A stretch of 64,000 nucleotides of DNA, taken from contig NZ_CP121647.1 in assembly GCF_029714305.1 (NCBI RefSeq), positions 6,406,501 to 6,470,500 on the forward strand. Reading direction: 5' to 3'. The notes beneath the pieces are model-generated. The model made no database searches. It saw only the letters and a program-made list of their open reading frames with translations, and was not told the DNA's origin. Source of the DNA: Bradyrhizobium sp. CB3481. GTDB lineage: Bacteria > Pseudomonadota > Alphaproteobacteria > Rhizobiales > Xanthobacteraceae. Below, one piece after another: positions 55,774 to 64,000 of this stretch (the stretch's first letter is position 1; each line of letters begins with the position of its first letter). Made by a program: the position numbers and the translations under genes.

Positions 55774-55859
55774 CGTCATGCCCGGGCTTGTCCCGGCCAT
55801 CCACGACCTTTCCAGCACCACAAAGAACGTGGATGCCCGGGACAAGCCCGGGCATGACG
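55774..55859. repeat. Long palindrome, dispersed repeat
   Basis: The 32 bases at 55774-55805 (starting CGTCATGCCCGGGCTTGTC) are the inverse of 55828-55859 with one mismatch and a 22-base loop. The outer part matches the element at 28687-28721. A Bradyrhizobium-type intergenic palindrome. Confidence 0.88.
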
Positions 55860-55882
55860 AGTTTGTGGCGGCCAGGGGATGA

Positions 55883-56137
55883 AAGCAATCTGCATATGCG
55901 ATTGGGCCTATCCTCTCGGGCACCGCTCTGGCGATCAACTCTGAACGCTTTCCAGCGGTGAAGAACTGGTTCGGCGCGATGCGCACGCACCCTGTGTTTG
56001 TCGCCGATGCAAAACGCACCGCTGCGTTCCTGAAGGACCTCAGGCATCTGACGCACGAGCGCAGGCGGCTGTTCTGGAGCGGAGACCGGCTGGAATGGCT
56101 GATCTCGCGCGGATTTTTACGGGTGGCTCGTGGGTGA
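55883..56137 (+). pseudogene. C-terminal remnant of a glutathione S-transferase-like gene
   Basis: The frame from 55883 to the stop at 56135 has no start that makes sense, but the translation FPAVKNWFGAMRTHPVFVAD, then AKRTAAFLKDLRHL, is the typical end of glutathione S-transferases (RFP.v..W...m..hP). The preceding YAIGPILSGTALAI fits less well. The N-terminal thioredoxin domain is absent; a palindromic repeat lies immediately upstream and may mark where it was lost. Confidence 0.55.
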
Positions 56138-56246
56138 AATCGATGCCGGCCGCGCGGTGTTTCCTGGGTAGGTCGGCAGCTTCGTTCCATTCAATTTTAG
56201 ACAATCACGCTATCGAGAATTCAACTTCCGCAGGTATCACGGCGGC

Positions 56247-57005
56247 ATGACGGTCGCCCTTCGCCAGCAGTTGCGCCAACAGGCGTTTCCGAATGTTTCA
56301 TTCGGGCCATTCCGCTTTTTCGAGGCGATGCCTTGGCTGGTGCTGGCCGCGTCGATGCGTGTGATCGCGTTCAACAATCCCTTGATCGCCATCCCTGCCA
56401 TCATCTTTGCCAGTATCGCCGTGCTGCATGCCTTTCTCGTGGTGACGCAGCGCTCGATCGAGCTGGCGCAGGGCCAGACCAGCCTCGGCGCCCTCACCTT
56501 CACCGAGCAATCGCGTTTGACGCGCGCGATCCTGTGGCGGATCGGCCTGTTGATGATCGGCGCGACGACGGCCATTGCGGCTGCCGGCTATACCTCCGTC
56601 GCGCCCCATCTGATGCAGGGGCTCGACGGTATGGCATTCGATCAGTTCGGCGACATCGGCAAGTTCTGGAGCGCCGTCGTCGCATTGCTGACCCTGCTCA
56701 TGATCGTCGATGCCGAGCAGAACCGTGGGCGCGTCAGCTTCCGAAGGGCTGTCGAAGAGCTTGCACGGCGAAGCCTCTGGCTCGGCGTTGCCGTCATCGC
56801 GCTGGGCGTCATCTATCTGGGCCTGGGCTTCGGCCAGGGATTGATCCGAAACGCGCTCTGGCAATTCTACCAGGCGTCGCTGCTCCACCCATTGATCAAG
56901 AACCTGATCTTCTTCGTATTCATCTTCAGCTTTGCGATGCTGCGGCTGTGGGTGACGCTGCTGGTCCTGACCTGGGGATTGAAGCGATCGTACCTGCGTG
57001 GCTAG
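56247..57005 (+). CDS. Unknown inner-membrane protein
   Basis: 252 residues, five to six hydrophobic helices: WLVLAASMRVIAF, PLIAIPAIIFASIAVLHAFL, IGLLMIGATTAIAAAGY, FWSAVVALLTLLMIVDA, SLWLGVAVIALGVIYLGLGF and a last FFVFIFSFAMLRLWVTLLVL. Cytoplasmic loops hold basic and acidic residues without a recognisable motif. Not recognised; no partner is evident. It converges on the 57007 gene with one base between them. Confidence 0.65.
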   Translation: MTVALRQQLRQQAFPNVSFGPFRFFEAMPWLVLAASMRVIAFNNPLIAIPAIIFASIAVLHAFLVVTQRSIELAQGQTSLGALTFTEQSRLTRAILWRIGLLMIGATTAIAAAGYTSVAPHLMQGLDGMAFDQFGDIGKFWSAVVALLTLLMIVDAEQNRGRVSFRRAVEELARRSLWLGVAVIALGVIYLGLGFGQGLIRNALWQFYQASLLHPLIKNLIFFVFIFSFAMLRLWVTLLVLTWGLKRSYLRG

Positions 57006-57006
57006 T

Positions 57007-58131
57007 TTAGAAATAAGCCGCCAGCCCGCCACCGGAACCCGAACCCAGACTGCTCTGGATCGACGCCGCCGAACGGTAGCTCGCAACGATCCTGTTGGCA
57101 TAATCCTCGGTGAAGCCGAGAACGCTGCGCTCCTCGGGGCTCATTTTCGAATATTGCTGCAGCAGCGCCAGGCTGCTGGCCTTTATGCCGTCGCCGCCAA
57201 ATGCGTTCACCAGGCTGCTTCGGGTGCGCTGGTTGAGTTCTGCTTTCGCAGCACCGGCCTCCTGCGCTGAGAATGACGCATCACGGTTCAACGCCATGGT
57301 CGCGAGGGTTCGGTTGTCGAAGTCGGTGAAATCCACTTGTTGCCCGGTCTGCCTGCCGCCGTCGAAGACCAGGTCCTTGCCGTTGTCCCTGGCGTTACCA
57401 GCCTGCGCGTCGAGCATCGCCCGCGCGTTGGTTGCCAGCGTGTCCGGACTTGAATCCGTGGCGGGCGAGGTTTGCGTTCGCGCCTTGTCGAGCAGCGCCC
57501 TCACCGGATCGGCGTCGTTGCCGGTGACGGGGGCCTTGCCGAAGCTTGCCCTGGCTGCCGCCAGGCCCTCCAGCACCGCCTGCTTTTGATCCTGCCAGGC
57601 CAACGTTGCCTTCTCGTCGCTGCCGGCCTGATCGAGATAATCCGACGCCGCGGCGTAAAGGCCTGCGTAGTCCCCGGTGTGCCGGGCAATCACGACATAG
57701 GGCGACATGGCGTCGTTGAAACGCGACTGCAACGTCCTGGTCGCGGCCGTCACCTCGTCCTTTGAGAACTGGCCGTTCGCATTGTCAGAGATCACCGACA
57801 AGGTCGCGCGGGTCTGCCCGGAAAAGTCGACGGCGACCTGCCCGTCGAGCATCGCCGATGACGTTCCGAGCGCAACATATTGCTGGTCGAACCAGGCACG
57901 CGCCCGCGTGGTGAGGGTTGCGACCGACGGCTGATCGCTTTCCGCCGCCGTCCGCGCCAGATAGGCCTTGGCCTCGTCGGACAGGGTGACCGAGGTCGAC
58001 GATGAGGACGGGGACGTGCTGGTGCTGTCGGCCGGTGGAGAACTGGCTTTCGACGCCGTGCTGCCTGCCCCATAAGCATTGCCGGCATAGCTGAGATAGG
58101 AGGCTGCGTTTGATCCAACCGAGATCGACAC
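57007..58131 (-). CDS. Unknown protein with serine-rich N-terminus, CtrA-box upstream
   Basis: 374 residues. It begins SVGSNAASYLSYAGNAYG, then a Ser/Thr/Pro-rich linker, and a mostly helical body (SDEAKAYLARTAAESDQ, QTRATLSVISDNANGQFSKD with an EF-hand-like DNANGQFSKDE, and SLVNAFGGDGIKASSLALLQ). A second EF-hand-like site may be in NRDASFSAQEAGA. The start is a GTG with a good GGAGG site. The gene is preceded by a perfect TTAA-N7-TTAA box, so it may belong to the CtrA/motility group. It has no known family that I can name. Confidence 0.7.
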   Translation of the reverse strand: MSISVGSNAASYLSYAGNAYGAGSTASKASSPPADSTSTSPSSSSTSVTLSDEAKAYLARTAAESDQPSVATLTTRARAWFDQQYVALGTSSAMLDGQVAVDFSGQTRATLSVISDNANGQFSKDEVTAATRTLQSRFNDAMSPYVVIARHTGDYAGLYAAASDYLDQAGSDEKATLAWQDQKQAVLEGLAAARASFGKAPVTGNDADPVRALLDKARTQTSPATDSSPDTLATNARAMLDAQAGNARDNGKDLVFDGGRQTGQQVDFTDFDNRTLATMALNRDASFSAQEAGAAKAELNQRTRSSLVNAFGGDGIKASSLALLQQYSKMSPEERSVLGFTEDYANRIVASYRSAASIQSSLGSGSGGGLAAYF

Positions 58132-58183
58132 GAGAGCCTCCGCGGCACGATTAAAGTGACTAGCGACTAATGGATAAACATGG

Positions 58184-58198
58184 TTAACGCCGCGTTAA
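58184..58198. promoter_or_regulatory. CtrA-type box (TTAA-N7-TTAA)
   Basis: TTAACGCCGCGTTAA has both TTAA halves separated by exactly 7 bases and is fully symmetric except the centre. It lies 53 bases before the GTG of the 57007-58131 gene, a promoter-like distance. CtrA binds this sequence in alphaproteobacteria. Confidence 0.55.
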
Positions 58199-58258
58199 CG
58201 GCCGGCGCATGCCTTCCTCTTTGCATCCTTTGCGTGCAGGGCGACACGACTGCGGGCT

Positions 58259-59443
58259 TCACGCCGCCGACGTCTCTTCGGGCAGGCCGTAGACCCGTGC
58301 AGCCTTCGCAAACCCTGCGACTGGAAACTCGCCGAGATCGCTCCACCCTCCCCGGCAGATGCCGGCGAAGCCTTCCGACGCCACGATCGTGCGTTTGGTC
58401 TGGCTGGCGATCTTTTCCAGGCGGGCGGCCAGGTTCACCGCGGGCCCGATGCAGGTGAAGTCGAGCCGGTTGCCGCCGCCAATATTGCCGTAGAGAATTC
58501 GGCCGACATGCAGCGCGACGCCGAAGCGAAACCGCTCTACCGCGTCGCCTACGGGGTATTGCAGGTCGGCAATGTTGGCGCGGCTCTCGTGCGCCGCCTC
58601 CAGGACGTGCGAGCAGACCTGCTGCTCATCGCCGACATATTCGTCGATCGGAAACACCGCGAGCAGCCCGTCGCCCATGTATTTCAAGACGTCGCCGCCA
58701 TGCTTCTTGATCGCGGCGACCTGACAATCGAAATACTGGTTGAGAATGTCGACAACGGTCTCGGCCGGCAGCCGGTCCGACAGCGCGGTGAAGCCGCGCA
58801 AGTCCGAAAGCCAGATCGCGGCATTCATCGTCTCGGTGTGGCCGCGCCTGATCTGCCCGCCCATGATCCGCTCGCCGGCGCTGTTGCCGACATAGGTGTC
58901 GAGCAGGCTCGCGGCCATGCGATTCAGGCTGAGGATCTCAACCACCCGCGCCAGCGGCTTGGCGAGGCTCCGCAGCGCCGCCAATTGTTCCTCGGTGAAC
59001 CCGCCCGGCTGCTTGGTCGTCCAGCTCGACGCATTCACCGTGCCGCCGATGAAGGGCAGCGGCAGTGCGACATAATCCGTGACGCCTTCGGCGCGCAGTT
59101 CCTCGATAATCGGAAAACGCTTGCTGACGGGATCGTCAACACGGGCTCGGACTTCCACCCCCTGCTGGAACACAATGATCAGCGGGCTGGTGTGAAAATC
59201 CGGTGACTCCAGGATGTGGTAGTCGACCGAGCCCATCTCGACTTCGGCGCCCGGCTTCCAGATGAAACTGCGGCCGTAGATTTCGGGATGCAGCGTGCGG
59301 ACGAACACGCCGACACGCCACAGCGGCAGGCCGGCGGCCACCATTCGCTCGCAGCACTCGGCCATGAACTTTGGCGGGCTGGTCGCGGATCGGCCGCCGT
59401 CAATCAGCCAGTCGTTCAGCTTCTGCAGCTCTGCAATATTCAT
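58259..59443 (-). CDS. Class III adenylate/guanylate cyclase
   Basis: 394 residues. The N-terminal about 190 residues form an unrecognised, possibly GAF-like sensor (PLWRVGVFVRTLHPEIYGRS, then VALPLPFIGG and GFTEEQLAAL). The cyclase domain starts near residue 210: AAIWLSDLRGFTALSDRL (first metal Asp), VLKYMGDGLLAVFPID (second), and IGPAVNLAARLEKIA (transition-state Asn/Arg region). The set looks catalytically competent. It would make cAMP or cGMP in the cytoplasm. Confidence 0.9.
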   Translation of the reverse strand: MNIAELQKLNDWLIDGGRSATSPPKFMAECCERMVAAGLPLWRVGVFVRTLHPEIYGRSFIWKPGAEVEMGSVDYHILESPDFHTSPLIIVFQQGVEVRARVDDPVSKRFPIIEELRAEGVTDYVALPLPFIGGTVNASSWTTKQPGGFTEEQLAALRSLAKPLARVVEILSLNRMAASLLDTYVGNSAGERIMGGQIRRGHTETMNAAIWLSDLRGFTALSDRLPAETVVDILNQYFDCQVAAIKKHGGDVLKYMGDGLLAVFPIDEYVGDEQQVCSHVLEAAHESRANIADLQYPVGDAVERFRFGVALHVGRILYGNIGGGNRLDFTCIGPAVNLAARLEKIASQTKRTIVASEGFAGICRGGWSDLGEFPVAGFAKAARVYGLPEETSAA

Positions 59444-59584
59444 GGCGCAGGTATTTGCCGCGCAACTACGCGAAAGGTCAAGCGTGCGCTACCACGACAG
59501 GTAGCGTGACCCGATGACGGAGCTACGCTAGCTTTACGGCGCAAAGACAAAAAGACTGCACAAAAACAAAAAGGAAACGTCACA

Positions 59585-61279
59585 GTGTACGACTACATCA
59601 TCGTCGGCGGCGGATCGGCAGGCTCGGTCATGGCCCACCGCCTTTCCGCCAGGAGCGCCAACAAGGTTCTGCTCTGCGAAGCCGGCCAGGACACGCCGCC
59701 AGGCAACGAGCCGGCCGAGATCCGCGACAGCTATCCGGGAACGGCGTATTTCGATCCGCGCTTCCACTGGACCGAACTCAAGGTCACCACCCAGGTCGTC
59801 AGTCACAACAATCCCGACGAGGCGAGGCCCCCGCTCCGTAAATATGAGCAGGCGCGCGTGCTGGGCGGCGGATCCTCCATCAACGGCCAGATGGCCAACC
59901 GCGGCGCGCCGACCGATTACAACGAGTGGGAGGCGCGCGGCGCGACGGGCTGGAGCTGGGATGACGTGCTACCCTATTTCAAGAAGGTGGAGCACGACCT
60001 CGATTTCGATGGCCCGTACCACGGCAAGGATGGCCGCATTCCCGTCCGCCGCATTCCGCAAGCGCACTGGACCAAACATAGCCAAGCGATGGCCGAGGCC
60101 TGCAAGCAGGCCGGCTTCAAATTCCTGCCTGACCAGAACGGCGAGTTTGTCGACGGCTATTTTCCGGTGACGCACTCCAACCAGGACGAGCAACGCGTCT
60201 CGGCCGCCATGGGCTATCTCGATCGCGAGACCCGCAAGCGCGCCAACTTGACCATATCGACCAACACAATAGTCAAGGAGCTGTTGTTCGAAGGCACGCA
60301 ATGCGTCGGCGTCAAGGCGCTGGTCGATGGCCGCGAGCAGGAGTTCCGCGGCCGCGAAATCATCCTGTCCTGCGGTGCCATTCATTCGCCGGCGCATCTG
60401 CTGCGCGCCGGCATCGGACCGGTCGGGCATCTCAAGGACATGGGCATTCCGGTGCTCGCGGGCCTCGCCGGCGTCGGCCAGCGCCTGATGGACCATCCCT
60501 CGATCTCGCTGTCCTCCTATGTCCGCCGCGGCGCGCGCATGAATGCGCACACCAGGCGACATATGCAGATGGGGCTGCGCTACTCTTCGGGACTTCCAGG
60601 CGTCCCCGCCGGCGACATGTTCGTCGTCGTCATCACCAGGTCGGCCTGGCACGCGGTCGGCGAACAGATCGGCTCGCTGCTCACCTTCGTCAACAAGACT
60701 TATTCGGAAACCGGCCAGGTCAAGCTCGCCTCGCGCGATCCGCGGCAAGAGCCGATCGTCGAATTCAACCTGTTGTCCGACCGGCGCGATCTCGACCGCC
60801 TGATGAGCGGCTTTCGCAAGATGGCGGGCTTGCAGATGAGCGCGCCGCTCAAAGCGGTGACCGACAAACCATTCCCGGCTGCCTATTCCGACCGCGTGCG
60901 CAAGATCGGCGTGGTCAACACCAAGAACAAGATACTCACCGCCATCGCCGCCAAGCTGATGGATGGGCCGGCGGCGCTTCGCCACTACATGATCGACAAT
61001 TTCGTCGTCGAAGGTTTTTCATTCGAGCAGGTCATGAACGACGACGAGGCGCTCGAAGGCTTCGTGCGCAAGGCCGCGATCGGCGTATGGCACGCCTCCT
61101 GCTCCTGCCGGATGGGCCGAGCCGACGATCCGATGGCGGTGGTGGATACGCAAGGCCGCGTCAAAGGCGTGCAAGGCCTGCGCGTGGTCGACGCCTCGAT
61201 CTTCCCGGTGGTGCCCTGCGCCAACACCAATTTTCCGACGCTGATGACGGCGGAAAAGATCGCGGACGCGATGCAGTGA
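59585..61279 (+). CDS. GMC-family FAD oxidoreductase (choline dehydrogenase-like)
   Basis: 564 residues. The FAD site YDYIIVGGGSAGSVMAHRLS opens the protein from a GTG with AAGGAAAC before it. Then LGGGSSINGQMANRG (GMC signature 1), ILSCGAIHSPAHLLRAGIGP (signature 2), and the catalytic pair in AIGVWHASCSCRMG (His) and VVPCANTNFPTLMTAEKIAD (Asn). The family oxidises alcohols; substrate is unknown. Confidence 0.93.
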   Translation: MYDYIIVGGGSAGSVMAHRLSARSANKVLLCEAGQDTPPGNEPAEIRDSYPGTAYFDPRFHWTELKVTTQVVSHNNPDEARPPLRKYEQARVLGGGSSINGQMANRGAPTDYNEWEARGATGWSWDDVLPYFKKVEHDLDFDGPYHGKDGRIPVRRIPQAHWTKHSQAMAEACKQAGFKFLPDQNGEFVDGYFPVTHSNQDEQRVSAAMGYLDRETRKRANLTISTNTIVKELLFEGTQCVGVKALVDGREQEFRGREIILSCGAIHSPAHLLRAGIGPVGHLKDMGIPVLAGLAGVGQRLMDHPSISLSSYVRRGARMNAHTRRHMQMGLRYSSGLPGVPAGDMFVVVITRSAWHAVGEQIGSLLTFVNKTYSETGQVKLASRDPRQEPIVEFNLLSDRRDLDRLMSGFRKMAGLQMSAPLKAVTDKPFPAAYSDRVRKIGVVNTKNKILTAIAAKLMDGPAALRHYMIDNFVVEGFSFEQVMNDDEALEGFVRKAAIGVWHASCSCRMGRADDPMAVVDTQGRVKGVQGLRVVDASIFPVVPCANTNFPTLMTAEKIADAMQ

Positions 61280-61343
61280 AAGGAGCCGGCTGCTAACTAA
61301 AGGATGATGAAATTTGCTTGATCGCGACCGTGGAAGGTGCGCT

Positions 61344-61459
61344 CCCTCTCCCGCTTGCGGGGGAGGGCTGGGGTGGGGGCGTCTCCGCGGGCGACACTGC
61401 CCGAGTGGAGAGAGCACCCACCCGGCGCTTCGCGCCGACCTCCCCGCAAGCGGGAGAGG
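61344..61459. repeat. Imperfect palindrome, dispersed repeat (second copy)
   Basis: CCCTCTCCCGCTTGCGGGGG from 61344 pairs with CCTCCCCGCAAGCGGGAGAGG at 61439-61459. It is the same family as 40355-40479 in the opposite orientation and lies between GMC and aroC, whose ends converge on it. Confidence 0.85.
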
Positions 61460-61503
61460 TAGAGCGCGTCGACCAATTTGATCCAACCAAAAGTAATCGT
61501 GCT

Positions 61504-62592
61504 CTAGCCGCCGACCTGGCCGCGATGGCGAAGGAAATGGTCTGCGAGCACGCAGGCCATCATGGCTTCGCCGACCGGCACGGCGCGGATGCCGACGCAG
61601 GGATCATGGCGGCCCTTGGTCATGATGTCGGTGTCGGCGCCGGCACGATCGACCGTCTTGCGCGGTGAAAGGATCGAGGAGGTCGGCTTCACCGCAAAGC
61701 GCACCACCACCGGCTGGCCGGTCGAGATGCCGCCGAGCACGCCACCGGCGTTGTTGGACAGAAAGCGCGTGCCGTCATTGCCGGTGCGCATCTCGTCGGC
61801 GTTTTCCTCACCCGACAATTCGGCGGCGGCAAATCCCGCGCCGATCTCGACGCCCTTCACCGCATTGATGCTCATCATCGCCGCCGCCAGCTCGCCGTCG
61901 AGCTTGGCGTAGATCGGCGCGCCCCACCCCGCCGGCACGCCTTCGGCCACCACCTCGAGGACAGCGCCGATCGAGGATCCGCTTTTGCGGATGCCATCGA
62001 GATAGGTCTCGAAGAACGCCGCGCTGTCCTTGTCGGGGCAGAAGAACGGATTGCGCGAGACCTCGTCCCAGTCCCATTTGTTGCGGTCGATCTTGTGCGG
62101 GCCCATCTGCACCAGCGCGCCGCGCACCTTCACGCCGGAGAGGATCTTTCGCGCGATGGCGCCGGCCGCGACGCGGGTTGCGGTCTCACGCGCCGACGAG
62201 CGGCCGCCGCCACGATAATCGCGCAGGCCGTATTTGGCCTCGTAGGTGAAGTCGGCGTGACCGGGACGAAACTTGTCCTTGATCTCCGAATAATCCTTGG
62301 AGCGCTGGTCGGTGTTCTCGATCAACAGCGCGATCGGCGTTCCCGTCGTCACCTGCACACCAGTCTCCGGATGCGCCATCACGCCGGACAGGATTTTGAC
62401 CGCATCCGGCTCCTGGCGCTGGGTGGTGAAGCGCGACTGGCCGGGGCGGCGACGATCGAGATCCTGCTGGATGTCCTCGTTGGTGAGCGGGATCAGCGGC
62501 GGGCAGCCATCGACCACGCAGCCGATTGCGACCCCGTGGCTTTCGCCGAAGGTCGTGACGCGGAACAGATGGCCGAAGGTGTTGTGGGACAT
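61504..62592 (-). CDS. aroC: Chorismate synthase
   Basis: 362 residues, normal. Signatures: [20 protein letters not shown] at the N-terminus, [20 protein letters not shown] in the middle, and [20 protein letters not shown] in the C-terminal third. It converts EPSP to chorismate using reduced FMN. TAGGA lies before the ATG. Confidence 0.97.
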   Translation of the reverse strand: MSHNTFGHLFRVTTFGESHGVAIGCVVDGCPPLIPLTNEDIQQDLDRRRPGQSRFTTQRQEPDAVKILSGVMAHPETGVQVTTGTPIALLIENTDQRSKDYSEIKDKFRPGHADFTYEAKYGLRDYRGGGRSSARETATRVAAGAIARKILSGVKVRGALVQMGPHKIDRNKWDWDEVSRNPFFCPDKDSAAFFETYLDGIRKSGSSIGAVLEVVAEGVPAGWGAPIYAKLDGELAAAMMSINAVKGVEIGAGFAAAELSGEENADEMRTGNDGTRFLSNNAGGVLGGISTGQPVVVRFAVKPTSSILSPRKTVDRAGADTDIMTKGRHDPCVGIRAVPVGEAMMACVLADHFLRHRGQVGG

Positions 62593-62636
62593 AAGCGTGT
62601 CCTAACGCGGGGCTGCACGGCGGTCAAACGCGTAGA

Positions 62637-62720
62637 CCGTCATTCCGGGATGGTCCGAAGGACCAGACCCGGAATCTCGAGATTCCGGGTTCGATGCTTC
62701 GCATCGCCCCGGAATGACGG
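62637..62720. repeat. Four-way palindromic repeat
   Basis: An outer stem CCGTCATTCCGGG / CCCCGGAATGACGG (62637-62650 and 62707-62720) encloses three perfect hairpins: TGGTCC-GAA-GGACCA (62651-62665), CCCGGAATCT-CG-AGATTCCGGG (62668-62689) and CGATGC-TTC-GCATCG (62692-62706). The result would be a compact cruciform in RNA or DNA. It lies between aroC and the phosphatase gene. Confidence 0.9.
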
Positions 62721-62734
62721 CGTAAACGTCTTCT

Positions 62735-63334
62735 TTAACTATACTTCTTGAGCCCCCCGTCCCGGAACACGTAAACCGCGCCCTGCTCGATCAGAAGGTC
62801 GGCGGCGCTCGCCGGCGTTTCGATGCCGAGCGCCACCATGAGCGCCCGCGCGGTGCCGCCATGGGCCACGGCAACGGTGTCCGCGCGAACGGAATCGTAC
62901 CAGTCGTGCATCCGCGCCTGCACCTCGGCGTAGGTCTCGCCGCCTTCCGGCGCCATCGTCCATTTCGCGGTCAGCCGTTTGGCGTACAGCACCGGATCGG
63001 CCGCCTGCATCTCGGCCAGGGTCGAGCCTTCCCAGACGCCGTAGCCGATCTCGCGCAGGCGGTCGTCGAGCGCGTATCCTTCCGACGGAAGCTGCAATGC
63101 CCCGCGCACCAATTCCATCGTCGTCCGCGCGCGCAACAGCGGGCTTGCGACGAATGGCAGCGCTGAAATGTCGCGGCCTTCGCGCTTGAAGAGATCGGCG
63201 AGGACAGCGCCGGCATGGACCGCCTGCCGCCGGCCAAGATCGTTCAGCGCGATGTCCCGCGTGCCCTGCAGCCTGCCTTCCGCATTCCACGACGTCTCGC
63301 CATGGCGAATGTAGTAAATAACGGGCGCAGGCAT
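62735..63334 (-). CDS. Histidine phosphatase (phosphoglycerate mutase-like)
   Basis: 199 residues. The catalytic YYIRHGETSWNAEGRLQGT, then LRARTTMELV, REIGYGVWEGSTLAEM, and the second histidine in VAVAHGGTARAL are all present. Reaction may be phosphoglycerate mutase-like or a phosphatase; no substrate can be named. The ATG at 63334 is used; the frame is open upstream to 63454. Confidence 0.92.
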   Translation of the reverse strand: MPAPVIYYIRHGETSWNAEGRLQGTRDIALNDLGRRQAVHAGAVLADLFKREGRDISALPFVASPLLRARTTMELVRGALQLPSEGYALDDRLREIGYGVWEGSTLAEMQAADPVLYAKRLTAKWTMAPEGGETYAEVQARMHDWYDSVRADTVAVAHGGTARALMVALGIETPASAADLLIEQGAVYVFRDGGLKKYS

Positions 63335-63591
63335 CGGACTGTCAGCTATTCCTTCGCAACCGAATGGGCGAGCAGCCCTGATTTTGGCGACATCCGCTTT
63401 CCTAGCGCGCTCTTCCGTCAAGCTTTCCTTTGGAGCCTGGAGGTACACCAGCACTCCGGCGCGGTCGAGCCTGAATCGGCTTTTCGATTAACGCCGTTTC
63501 CGCTAGGCCTCAATGGCCGGAATAGACGCGGTGACTTGGTGTTATTCCGGATAAGGCGTTCGCGCCCGACAACCCTTGCGGCATGGTACCG

Positions 63592-64000
63592 ATGAGCGCG
63601 TTTCGTCAAAGTGTCGAAGCCATGATTCCGGCGCTCCGCCGCTATGCGCGCGCGCTGGCGCGCGATGCCGATATCGCCGACGATCTGGTGCAGGATACGC
63701 TGGTGCGCGCGCTGCGTTCGGAGCGGCTGTTTCTCGGCGGCGACGTCAGGAGCTGGCTCTATACGATCCTGACCAATCTGAACAAGAACCGGCGGCGGTC
63801 GCTGGCGCGGCGGCCGCAATTCATGCCGCTGTCGGACAACAATCCCGACGCCAGCGGCACCGAAGCCGAAGGCCGCGACATCGCCCGCGCGCTGGCGACG
63901 CTGGTGGAAGAGCAGCGCTCGGTGCTGCTCTTGGTGATGCTGGAAGGCTTAAGCTACCGCGAGGTCGCCGACATCCAGGGCGTGCCGATCGGCACCGTAA
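63592..64000 (+). CDS. ECF-type RNA polymerase sigma factor, truncated by the window end
   Basis: 136 codons are visible: region 2 shows DLVQDTLVRALRSERLFLGG and WLYTILTNLNKNRRRSLARR, and region 4 begins LLLVMLEGLSYREVADIQGV and runs off the window. It is a short sigma70 factor of the ECF type. A second ATG at 63583 is in frame; no ribosome binding site is clear. A GGAAT-N17-GTT sequence about 60 bases upstream may be its promoter, but this is weak. No anti-sigma gene is visible in the window. Confidence 0.88.
   Translation, partial: MSAFRQSVEAMIPALRRYARALARDADIADDLVQDTLVRALRSERLFLGGDVRSWLYTILTNLNKNRRRSLARRPQFMPLSDNNPDASGTEAEGRDIARALATLVEEQRSVLLLVMLEGLSYREVADIQGVPIGTV

Overview
The window looks like chromosomal DNA from a slow-growing Bradyrhizobium-type alphaproteobacterium (family Nitrobacteraceae). 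This is inferred from the high GC content, a late aerobic cobalamin pathway with rhizobial gene order (bluB, cobW-cobN-cobO-cobQ), a GcrA-like regulator, a perfect CtrA-type box, and several families of long imperfect palindromes between genes that are typical of these genomes. No plasmid, phage or symbiosis-island hallmark is visible. The only complete mobile element is one ISAs1-type insertion sequence.

1-2.6 kb: the end of a sugar ABC importer operon on the minus strand (binding protein, double ATPase, start of the permease). 3.0-22.6 kb: a cobalamin (vitamin B12) region. bluB makes the lower ligand. A first B12 riboswitch precedes btuB-btuC-btuD, with cobC (minus), btuF and cobD (cbiB) following. 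A second B12 riboswitch drives a minus-strand operon DUF1636-cobP-cobW-cobN-cobO-cobQ. cobT-cobV run divergently, followed by a phosphatase, a small unknown gene and the cobalt transporter pair cbtB-cbtA. Together these cover corrinoid uptake, cobalt uptake and chelation, adenosylation, amidation, aminopropanol attachment and nucleotide-loop assembly. The ring-building cob genes and the cobS/cobT chelatase subunits are not in the window.

22.9-45.9 kb: mostly housekeeping and metabolic genes: an HD hydrolase, an amidohydrolase, tRNA-Gln(UUG), an acyl-CoA dehydrogenase, an M15-like peptidase, a GcrA-like protein, an unknown membrane protein, a VOC dioxygenase, an enoyl-CoA hydratase, a 5'-nucleotidase, a histone-deacetylase-like protein, xseB, an unknown membrane hydrolase, dxs, a nucleoside deoxyribosyltransferase, tlyA, an RNA methyltransferase, the ISAs1 element, a von Willebrand protein and clpS. 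Palindromic repeats lie in many of the gaps.

46-56 kb: an accessory region with weaker gene density. It holds an AraC-type regulator overlapping a beta-barrel gene, a truncated AraC relative, a secreted protein of unknown function, a Tat-exported DUF1254 protein, a HlyD-type membrane fusion protein, a DUF2721 protein and a MetA-type outer-membrane protein. Two nearly identical tandem operator-like sequences (49827-49889 and 54059-54121), with a weaker third near 49344, precede these units. This suggests one AraC-controlled envelope regulon and is the most interesting feature of the window. A glutathione-transferase remnant lies at 55.9 kb.

56-64 kb: a membrane protein, a CtrA-box-controlled unknown protein, a class III nucleotide cyclase, a GMC oxidoreductase, aroC, a histidine phosphatase, and an ECF-type sigma factor that runs off the end of the window. 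All calls come from reading the sequence. No database search was run.
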